This document shows, piece by piece, positions 1-12,000 of a stretch of 64,000 nucleotides of DNA. Under the pieces are notes generated by a model. That model was not told the origin of the DNA and ran no database searches. It saw only the letters and a list, made by a program, of their open reading frames with translations. Source of the DNA: Caenorhabditis elegans (taxonomy: Eukaryota; Nematoda; Chromadorea; Rhabditida; Rhabditidae); NCBI RefSeq assembly GCF_000002985.6, contig NC_003284.9, forward strand, positions 12,400,001-12,464,000, in the 5' to 3' direction. The position numbers and the translations under genes were made by a program. Numbering within the stretch: position 1 is the first letter of the stretch; each line of letters opens with the position of its first letter.

Positions 1-3000
1 GTGACTGGAAGCCATTGCGGGTAAGCGGGTAATTTTTCGACTAAACGTTCTAATTGAGCAATCGTGTCATCAATATCGCTGTTTGTGATGATAAAGTCGA
101 AAAGGTGACCAAAAGCTTGCCGAAGAACATCCGATTCATTCAAGAGCTTTTCCAAAGAACCATCCGGCTGGAAAAATTGAAAATTTTGGTATTTGTGTAC
201 TTAATTTTATCTTCACATTCAGAAAGAATACCGGAGTTAGTTAAATAATTTGATTAGAACAAAAATAATATTTTTCAAACCATAAAAATTGAACGTTTAT
301 AGCAATAAATTGATACTTTCAAAACCTGGGGTTTTTCCACCGTTTTCTTTTTAAATCTCGATCACTTTTATTTATCCAATCTGATGTTATCTAGGAGATG
401 GAGTAGGGCCAGTGTGAAAATTACTGAAATTCATTCAAATCAAATGATCAAAAATCGTGAAAAACGGTTGGAACAATTTTGGAAACAATTTATCTTGAGT
501 CAAAGGCTGTTGAAAACTAAGTTTCAGCCACTTTTCAAAAATTCTAAAGCAATTTCGCATGATTGATGAACCCCTACAATGTTGGAAAATGAATATTTTA
601 AAAATAATTAAACAAATAAAACTGGAACAACTTTTTTAATCGATGACTTCTGAAAAATAGGTGAAAACTGAGTTTTTATTTCTTTTTGATTTGAAATAAA
701 CATTTTCCAGCATGTTTTGAAACTTTTTTTTAATGACGTTTACCTATTTTGGCACAATATGGGTTTTATTTATTTCCCCAACTGGCCGTACTCCATAAAA
801 ATGAAAACACGCAACGTTTTTTACATTAACTTAAAATTCCCAGTGCAATTTCTACTAACAACTTTCAAACTTACATCCTGCATTCCTTGCAAGTTTGGTG
901 CTGCAATAAACACAACAAATGGTGAATATTCTGCAGTCCTCAGAACCTTTAATGCTTGTGGTTCCACATCCAAAATTGCAATTTTTCCACTCTTATGAAT
1001 ATTGCGAATGGTTTCTAGCTTTGTTCCATACATACCTGAAATGTTCAATAACTCAATTGTAAACTCGGGTTTGCTAACTCACTTTCTTCGTGCGTTCCAT
1101 ACTCTAGATATTCATTATTTTGAATGTCCGCCATCATTTGCTCATTTGTAACAAAATAGTAATGTTTACCATCAACTTCATCTTTTCGTGGCGGTCGAGT
1201 TGTATCTGAACATTTTTCGAATTGAGACCTGATTTTCCTTTCAATTTTTTCAGATTACTAACGGGGAATTGGATATGCAAATCTATTCGGGTGTCTGTGT
1301 ATCAAAGTGTTCTTGATATGTCTTCTGCCAACGCCATGAGCTCCAAGAAGTACTAAGGTTTTTCTCCGATATTGTGACAGCCTCATTACCTGTAATATAA
1401 AACATTTCTAAAGAACCACGAAGATGTGCCTACTTCTTCATAAGTCACCAGATCAAGTTGATCAAACAGTGCAGAATGCTTCTGAAGATATTTAGTTGTG
1501 TAATACTTTTTCTTCTTGTTGAACCACATGCAGTGAGCTGAAAATATCAGAAATTGGTCTAGCGCCTTTTTTAGAATAACTATTACTATTACAAGTGTTT
1601 TTGGATCTTTCCATCGCCAAACATGCTGTCCTCCATTCTTGAAGCTCCGGCGACGGAATGAGGCCTGCCACTTGCTGTTGATTGCTTCGTTGTGCTGAAT
1701 TAATGAAAATTAGGATGTGATGAATTGACTACCTTTAAAAAAGCTGAATATTGCTTTTGATAAAAAGTTAAAATAAATATTTTTTGATATTGATAACTTT
1801 AAAAATATTATTTACCATTTGAAGAATTTCCAATTGACGGGAACGAAGATACAAATCGTGCTTGCCACCAGTTATGGTCATCCTTGGAGATTACCTAAAA
1901 CGGATTAATTCGGATTTCAAAAATCAATTTTACAAAAAGATAGACACAAACCTGAAGAATATCGCCAGTTTTAAAAGGAATTCCAGCCTGTGGACACGGA
2001 ATCAGATCGTCTTGACTTGGTTCGTAGTCGAATTGAGCACGTACAAAAATCTCGCACGCTGGTGGTGCGGATCGGTAAGATGGGATGATTTTAAAGGTGA
2101 CTTGACCTCGAGCATCTCTGAGCATTTCTTGAAGCGATTCTACACTCCGATTCGCTACGCTCATTCCATTTATTTCACGGATTTCATCTCCAACATGAAG
2201 GGTTGCTAAAATGGTTAATTTGAAAAAGTGATTGAGGTACAAAAAACGCCTATGAAATCTCAGTTTTACAAAAAAGTAACTGTTTTGTTTCAAATCTTGC
2301 CTTGTCTATGAATCATGCCTCCATGCATAATTCTTGCCACAAAACACCTTCCATCTTCGTTGACCTTCAACGTAATTCCCATTGGTTCTTGCGTGTCTTT
2401 TTGAAATTGCACAAGCCTTAATCGCGACATGCAGTCGTATAATTCTTCTTCTTCTTCGTCGTCTGAAAAATTGGTAAATATAACAAAAGAATAGCACAAC
2501 AATTTTGAATGATGTTTCTCAAGAGGCGGATTTTCGGATAAGCAATTTTCTTGATGCGCGATTTTTAGAATTGTCAATCAAGTTGTTCTATCGCATTATC
2601 AAAAACTGACATGATGTGTGGACAGCCGATTGATTGAAATGCTCGAAGGATGTTCCGGCCCTCTGGGCGCCCAATGGCAAGACGCCTCCGTTTAGATATG
2701 CCGGTGCTGGATCACTTGATACACACTAAAAATATGACGAATTTTGGTGAGAAACACATACAAATAAACTCGCATTGCCCTCCTTGTCTCCTGAACCACT
2801 TGCTTCATTTTTCGGATCACGAATTTCACAAACCACTACGTCAAGCGCTTGGACACAACTCTGAAAACAGACATTTTAACAGTGTGCTGAACAAAAAATA
2901 CTTTCCTATTCCTCTAATATGAGAAGGTAGAAGGCGCGAGGAAGAAAGTTCGAATACATAGCTAAATTATATATGTTCCAGCCGCATCTCAAGTACGTTT

Positions 3001-6000
3001 TTTACCATGGTGTCTTGAGAATCTTTAGTTTGAACTTTCAACTAACAACTTTTCCTGGCGGTTTTAGAGCAGCGTGTATAGTTTGCATTGGTTTTAAGTC
3101 ACTGGCAAGTTAATTTTTCTTTGCTGTTATTTCATTGATTTTTTTCAGTTGTACTCATCTCTATAATTTCTAAAATTTGAAGAAAACTATAAGCGTGTAT
3201 CCTTGTAACCAGAAGTGAATCAAAAAAGTTCTCCAATAAAATGGGCGTTAAAAAAAAAGCTATGCAGAATATATCAAACATATTTTTCTTAATATTTTTA
3301 ATATTTTTTTTATTGCTTCTAATATCTACGATTGGTTTTTTTTTTAACTTCTTAAAATTTTGAAATTTGCAGAGGTGGAGAACAAAAGTCAAACAGTTCA
3401 CAAGTGCTCATTTATTTTCCATTTTCAAGTTGTTTGTCTTAGTACTTGTGCATTTTTGAACAGAGATCGAGAGTACGGATAGTCTACAAATTCAGTTTAA
3501 AAAAAAGAAAGTTGTTCTTTAAAAACGTTTGCACCAAAAAACAAAGCATCTTCTACCGGATAATCATGAAGATACTTTCAAAACGTCTTCTATTTGGACC
3601 ACTAATTGTCTCGAACCATTAATTTTCTAATATACTGAAAGTCGAGTTTTAAACTTTGTTCCACAAATAGAAATACCGTATATTCTCAATTAGAACTGCA
3701 GAAAACGACTTGATTCATTTGTTGTCTATAATCTAGTTTTGAATCATTTTATGTAATGATGTTTCCACTTTAAATTTAAATTTTCCACAAAATTGTGAGT
3801 TGAGAGAATTTAAGAAAAAAAGAAGATATAGCAGATGGCTTGTAATTAATCACATCTTTTTCAAGTTTTTCTCTCCGGATATCTCGCCATATTGCCTCCC
3901 GACATGTTTTAAGAGAAAAAGATGAAAACGTCTGTTCTGTACGAAATTTGATCTTATCTCTCCAGATAGACAATTGACGTTCACTTCTTGAACTTCAATT
4001 TGTCCACGAGATGACCTCTCTGAAGAGTTAGTTTTTCGGACAATTTTTTCATAATAATCCTTAAACTCTGCATTCAACTGGACTAAGTAATCCTTCAAAA
4101 AAGACGTTCAACAACAAAAGACTGCAACAGAAAAAAGAAGACAAAAAAGTGGATTATAGGGGACCCATAATGTTCCAATAGTCTTCCTGCAAATAAGACT
4201 AGTCGTAGAGTTTATGGTGTTTATGCATAACTATCGGGCATCCGGAGAGGGAAAAAACTAGGAAAAAAAACTTACAGCTAAATGTGGTGAATTCAGTAGT
4301 TGTCGGAGTTCCAATGCTTCGGGGCTTGGTCCAAGAAGGCCGTCTATTTGGTTAAGTGTCTGAAAATGAAAATGAAAAATTAACACTGATTCATCGACAG
4401 AGTTTTGAAAACATATTTTCGATAGTCAAGCTTATAAAAATTCGTGATGTATTTAAGAACAATTAGGTTAAGTAGATCAAAACTTAATTTTTTCAGAATA
4501 TAGCAACATTTTTATTTCAAATTTTTATTAATTGTTTTAGTTGTTTTAATAATCAGAGACGTTCAGAACATCATTAATTAATATTTATCTATTTGCACAA
4601 AGATTAATTTTTGAAAGTTGATACTATTTTTTTTAATTTTTAAAATGTTATAAATTTATTCAAACAACTTGTTTTATTTTATAACCCCATACCCCTCCTT
4701 TGAAAATATTTGACTTCATCAATTAAACTCAACATTTTTCTTTGTTATTCTATAGTAAACACTTCATTGTAGATATATCGAGCCGCAGAGCAATTCCCAA
4801 ATGAATTTGCATCTTCTGACATCAGCTTCTGACATCTTCCTTCTCAATTTATCAACTCTTTTCGACAACACCCCACGGAAAGTTGCTCTTTTTCCGTTTT
4901 GCGTCAAATTTATTGCAACACAACAAAAACGTGGTAGGGCGGCAAGAATCTAACGGGACGAAACTGGCGGGTGTGCCGTGAAAACTGATTGGTCTCGCGG
5001 GACCATTAAGCAAAAAGAGCCCACATTTCAGCACTTTTGATTCAAATGTTTGATAAGGCCCACGTTCTGTATGGAACATGTTATTTTCTTTTGTTTTTCT
5101 CACTGGGAACGCAATACGACAGGATGTGTGGCTAACGGGTGAACAACCGCAACGAAGTGTTTACGACGGACGAAGGAGGGGAAAAATTTTTTACAAGCTG
5201 TCATCATGTGCTAATCTTCTATTTTCTTTGTTTCATTCATCAAACGTACCTCTTTTCGAAGAGTTGACGTGTCGACCTCCGTTACCACCGGCTCACACGG
5301 CAACGCTTTGATCTTGTCATACAACTGAAAAATAACTGATTAGTACAAAGGTCACGCATACTTTTAAACATTTTTTATTTTCACGATTTTTGGATTTTCG
5401 AGCTTAATGTATAATGTTTCTATCTTAAACTTTACACTTGGACTTTTGTTTTGGGAACTAGTGAACCAAAACACAATTTATCGAGAAAATAAATGGTACT
5501 TCAATATTTCCGCCCACTTGAACTTGGAAGTGCCTAGACTGAATTAGAAAATTTGAAGGATTAAGAATCTAAACAAGCTTTTAGATAGTTTCTGATAAAG
5601 TTTATAATAAGCTTTTTTAATGGAAGAGTTTTAAGTTCTACTTTCTAAGTTATGTACCAGTGTTGAACTGCTCTCCGTAATATCCACTACTAGACTCGTC
5701 GGGCTGGATACTAGGGGGCTCGCTTTCAGGTATGAAACACTTGTCCCCACCGCCACAGTCACATCTAGGCATGACGATGACGACGGCGTCTGGAGAGGCG
5801 CTGTCGTGCTGTCTTCCGACGACGTGTGTTCCATTGGTGGCGGCGTGGCGGCTGACGACATGCGAGACGAACGACGAGTCGTGACAGCAGAGACCACGAT
5901 CGCTGAGCGCCCCGATCACCAGAACGCACACAAAGAAAATCAAAAACGAGCCGATGAGAATCGCCAGTAATGAGTTGTGGAACAGCGTAGAATCCATACA

Positions 6001-9000
6001 GCGACCAAGCAAAATGGAACACCAGAATATCGTGACACGATGAGCTGCTGGTGTTTGTTGTGGTGTGAATAAAATCAGCTCAAGGAAGTGAATCGGGAAG
6101 TGGTGGAAATTGAGAGATAGAGATATCGAGTGGAATATTACCGCCGTCTGATTTCGAGGCGGGATTGGGGTGGGACCGGCGACGGAGAGCACTGCTGAAG
6201 CGGGGGACCGTGGAGAACCGAAACGCAAGAGAGATACGGGTCAGAGAGAAAAATGGGAGGAGAGGCGCCCGACCGAAGGGCTTTTTTGAGACAAGCCCCA
6301 CCGCCGTCACTCTTCTATTTCTTCAGAGATTCCCCTCCTCTTCTTCTCTCCGGGTTTGCCGCTGCCCCATCACCCATACAGCAGCAACAACACAACGGGA
6401 GCAGCCACAAAACTCACTGACAACATATACACAAGTAGCATGTCCCACCGACCTTGTCATTTTTCACCCTCTTCCAGTTTCAATAACTTAAAAAACGAGG
6501 TATGAGCTTCAAAGCAGACAGACGGAGTAGTCTGACACCATTGACTCTGTTGACTTTTTTTACGCCGGGAATATCTTTCTCAGTACTTTTTCGGAATTTT
6601 GATAACTTTACTGATTTAATAGCGTCTGATGTTTCACTATCCGAAACACAAAAAAAAGAAAACAAATCTGAATTTTTTTGTTCTATCAGAAGTTTTGATA
6701 AGTACAAGAACTCCGTAATTACTGAAATGCCGCAGAGTCAGGGCGCCGTTCACAAACATGCAATGTTGCCCTTTCCAATTTTAAAATCACAAACACAGAT
6801 AAATGATGGTCTGGAAAGAACATTGCAAAAATGCCCTGACTCTAGGGTACTGTAGTACCTACGTAGCGGTTCAGCAGCACCACAGCAACATTACTATTTC
6901 CTTCACGATTAATTCAACATTCTACGCAAATTGACACTAATTCATACTGTCTTCATATAAAATTTTCAAAGTTTAACTGTATTTTTGAGAAATTGTAAAA
7001 AGTTACCGATAAAAAAAGTTACTGGAAGAAACTCTAGATGTGTTAATTTTTTTTAACTTTTGCAACTTTTAAAAAATCACAAAAATTGTTTCTCACTTAA
7101 GAAACAAAAACTAACATTCAAAACAATCTACGTGTTTTATAACTAACCTTATCTAGTGGTCTTTTGAAAGAAAATGACATCTGAACTCTGTTGTAGAGCT
7201 GTATGATACAGTTATTTTATCAAGTTGTGTACATTCTATCATGAGCCAACCAGTCTTTTCCTTTGAAATCGCCACAGAATTGCAATTGGAATCGATGTCA
7301 GAATTAGCAAATTGGCGAGACGGTCACAGTTGACTGATTTAGTAATGAATTCAGAGATAAGCAAATGAGTGTGCGTGTGTGTGTGTGTGTGTGTGCTGAA
7401 GTGAAGGGTCCGGTTGGCTCCTGCCCGCGGGGGGCCTCTTGCTCTTCTGTTGAGTATGTGTGTGTGTGTATGTGTGTGTGCGTTGAAAATGAAATTATGG
7501 GCGAGGGGTGGAGAAGGCAGGCGGGGCCTTCATAGGGATGAGGCAAGCGGGAGTATGTCCATTAGAAGGCTATTCAAGTTGCGGTTGGAGAGCGGTTCTC
7601 GTAACTAAATTGCCGCGCTTGCCGTCCCGGTGCTCCGTCGACTTTCGAAGGGAAGACGAAACGCGGAGGAAGAGGAAAAGTGAAAAGAAAAACGTGTCAC
7701 TAGTAAAATTACTTGTCACAATGGCTCGAAATGTTTCACTTTTGGTCATTCAACAACCTTTGTCATATTTGTTTACAAGATTCTTTGTAAGAGAAACATA
7801 TTTAAAAGTCAAATTTCACAAACTTGAACCATCTGAAACTCACCCTTAACAGATTCCGAACACTCCCGTCGTCATGAATTTTCTGGAAAGTGGTGCTGCC
7901 GGGCTTGTAGCTGTTGGGGTCCAAAAGACTGTTGATGGCGTCCAAACTTCCAAGAACCTAGAAAGAAGTGGTTACAAAGAGATGTTGAAAAGTTAAAATT
8001 GGCTTGAAATAAAAATATCATTATTTTATGTTCTAACAACTCAAAATTTTAAATTTTAAATATATACACTTCCAAAATCTCCTAAAATTTAAATAACTAG
8101 TTACAAAGAAAAACAAAAGTTTTGAAAATGATCCACTTTTACTTTTTATCGTTTTCTCCAACGCTTTTCTTTTTTCGAGAACTTTCATCCGAAAATTTTT
8201 AAGTCTGATTATCTAATAATGAGTTTGCCCAACTTATGGCACACAATTATATCTTGATGAATGTTTTGATCCCTTCCGTGCAAAATAAAATAATGCGGCA
8301 AAATTACAACAGAACAATTTGATGTGGCGCGAAGAAAAGGGAGAGAGCAATGTGAGATCGAGGTGTTGCTTTTGATCCCATTCAATTTTGTTTTATTTTA
8401 TTGGATGACTAGTGCCAAGAGTTCGGGATCTAAAATCAGTGGGAAAGTCGAGACAAAGCACTCACCATTCTTGAGCAGTGCTATCGAATGGTGACAAGAA
8501 TCGAGTTTTTACTATTTGCTAAGTTTTCTTTTTGCTGGATTACAAGTGGCAATACAGATAATGAGATCGGTTTGCGTAGATAACTAGTACTTGTAGTTTA
8601 GTCTGCGGAATGTATTGCTCTAGTATACATTTGAAAAAAAAGTTAGTTGAGCAATGAACACAAATTAATGTTCAAGGTATATAACTAGAGTTATTCAATT
8701 TCATGACACAAGTTTGCTTCGATTTAATAAGCATCTTATCTTTATCATCAATTTATTTTCAAATTTTACAGTACCCTAAAAACATTACGAATCAGTGGAA
8801 AATGAAACTACAATTTCCAGAGAAAAATGCAAACACGCTCGATTGAACAAATGCTCTTGGCGGTAACTCAAATCGGAATTCGACGCAAACTGGATTTTTT
8901 CTTCCAATTTTCACAAAGTCATATAAAGTTTGGAACAATTTTCACTTGAGCTACTCCACTTTCAAAGAAATTTTATGAAAGTATACATACTGGTTGATTT

Positions 9001-12000
9001 CAGTGAAATGTTTTAAGTTGATAACCATTTGTAAATATATTTTATCAGAAGCACCTACTTTTTGCAACATGATTTACATCTTTTTTGAATACCTTATAAG
9101 CTCCTGACAGATCCTTGTCGGCGGGTGGTTCGGCTGCATCATTTGACGATGACTCTCCACGATGACAGCAATCTCCACCTGATAATTTTCGAATTTCAGA
9201 ATAGTTTTCGTCGTAGAAATAAATTCCAGAATGATGCCTCATGGTAGTCAAAGGAATAATGAATAAAAGTGAATTTTACCTGGCGATGATCCGTCAACGA
9301 ATGCGGTTTGAGGTGTGTCTTGCCGGGGAGTCGTCTCGTCAAACCTGCCACTATTGACGGCCGACAACACATTGCTCTGGAAATTTTTGAAAAGGTGTTG
9401 GCATTTCGTGACAAAGACAAGCCCCCTTGAAGTGATAGATCAGCTGATTTGACGAGAAACCACAGAAATTGTATAGAAATTCGAAAAGATCGCCCGACAA
9501 ATTGCTTGAGATCGGATATATCATCAAGAAACATGATACACTTGTATAGGTGACACATAGAGGTGAACCTGTTCGTAACAGTAAAAATAGAACTTTTGAA
9601 GAAAAACCGTTTAAACTTTAACTTGGCAAGACTAAAACAATTTATCAAGTTTCAAAAGCAAAACACAAAAACATTAAAAGAGTAATAATCTTATAATAAT
9701 ACAGCACGTGCAATTCCTACTTTTTTGAGTCTCCAAACATTCTGATAGTTTTTTTTTTGAAAAATTGATGACGTTAATCACTTTAAAACGTCAAAAAATC
9801 TCTCTATTGACTTTTTGAAAGCAAAAGTAAGAATCTGCGAAAATAATAACTTTTTCTATAAAACCGCCTAATTTTTGTTAAAAAATGTCAGGCAATACTA
9901 TACTAATAGATAATATACGGTAAGTCTAAATACAATATCAACAACTAGCTGAGTTTTTTTTTTCAAAAATGGGAGAACTTATATTCCTACCTTCAATTTT
10001 CTTGATTCATTGTACCTTCGCATCTGATCAATGACGTCATTCATGTGTTTTCTGCTCGCCATGTGTTCTTTATCTCTGATCCATTCATGGTTCAGAGCCT
10101 AAAAGTTGAATTGTTTCATTTTTCAATTTCATTTTAATGTTTAAAATTCAGACACTTTGCATTCTCCAGTGCAAATACAATTTTGCAAGCTCTAGCCTCA
10201 AAAGTAAAAAAAAAGCTCAATGTTGTATTCATTAGCTACAGTTGTTGTTCGAAAACAATTCGTCCTACTCAATCGAGTTGAGTAAAACGGATGAGCCTTC
10301 CTCGAACGGATACGGAGGCAATTGGGGGAGGGGGGAGCTCTTTTATTGCACGTCACAGATCTCCCAAACTGATTAGTTTCTTCTCAAGACACCTCTTTGC
10401 TAAAATAACAAACCAAGGTGTGTAAAAAAGAAACATTGCGTGTGGTGTTAGTGGTAGGGGAAAAATTGAGGGACATCAAACTGACACCTACTTCTTTTGC
10501 ACTGATTCGTTTTGAAGGGTCCGCGTTGAGCATTCTTCTCACAAGGTTCCGTGCACTTTCAGAAATATTTGGCATATATCCGTCAACCTGGAAAATGAAT
10601 ATTGTAAAGTTGGAATGTAGTTGCGAATGATTAAAAAATTGTGGATTTGTGAACCATAAATTAGACTATAATTTAGATATTGCTTTATAAAAGTATTTAT
10701 AAAAGCTTGCTTTAATCAGAAACAGTTTTATAGCATATAAAAACCAACAGAAATTCTTGAACCATGTCATTTTTAAGCGCAATTATATAATAAGGACCCC
10801 CTACCTTTTTTTAAAAATTAATTACACACTTTTGAACCAGAAAATTTATGTGACTTATATTTTGCTGATACTCACAGAAATACCACGGGAGCAAAACCAG
10901 AAGGAATACGTTTTTCAAGTTTTATAGAATACTTATTCAGGATTCAGGTTTTCTAGGCCCATAAAAATGTTAATTGGTATGTAAAAAACTATGTTGTATC
11001 GATTTTTTTGCTTTTAACCGATTCTCTTGCGCAACCAGAAAAATTATTCGAAAAAACCTCACATCTACATCTGTTTGCATGATCCTTTCATAGATATCGG
11101 AAGTAGACCCGGAGAAAGGTAATCGTCCAGCTAGCAAGAGAAAAAGGACGACACCGGAAGACCAGATATCCGACGAGCATGACACTCGATCTTTTCGCAC
11201 TATCTCTGGAGCCATGAATTGCGGTACACCTACTCGACCTTCAAATTCGAAATTATATGAATGCACATTTGAAAAACGAGTCATACCACAAGCCATTGAA
11301 CCACCAATTTCAGACAAATCTTTTGCAACTCCAAATCCACACAGTTTCAGTGGAGCTGAAGTATCTTTTCTGAAAGTTCACATTGAACTGTTGTTTTTCT
11401 ATATTAATTAACTTACGACGCTAATACTAAATTGTGAGGCCGTACATCTCTATGAACAATTTTCCTAGTGTGACAGTAATCTAGAGCATCTAGGAGCTGC
11501 CGTGTATAGTGACTGAAAAATTTATGCTAATTATTTTTACACACACACGGCGTGTAAATTGGTACCTCTGGCCTAGAAAAAAGCTTGAAAAACAAATGTA
11601 CGCAATTATGAAAATGCGCGTGGTGTTTGCGGACTTGACTACCGTAGTCCACATAAATTTTAGCAATTAATACTTCCCGGTTTCGTTTTATATGAAAATA
11701 TCCTTGAATTCAAGCAAAAAATGCATTATCTTTTTGGAAAAGAATAAAAGAAACACTAAAATTACATTAAATTCAAATACAAAAAAAAGTGAACTACGCA
11801 GAAAACGAAACAAGGCAGTTTGAAGAACTGCATTAATGAACAGCAATTTTAAGTGTAAACTTGTGATGGTGGGTATACATTTTATGTACTTAAATTGTTC
11901 AAAAACCTTCATTTAGTCAATTGGTGAAGTTTCAAAACCTTTGTGAATCTAGTTTTTGAAAAAATTTCAAATTGGTGCCAATTTCACTGATTTTTTGTGA

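Noticed and set aside
3850..4098. 82-codon minus-strand ORF in the lin-2 intron between exons 12 and 13
   Set aside because: Exons 12 and 13 join in phase across it and match the CASK L27-to-PDZ linker. No good splice sites bracket this ORF.
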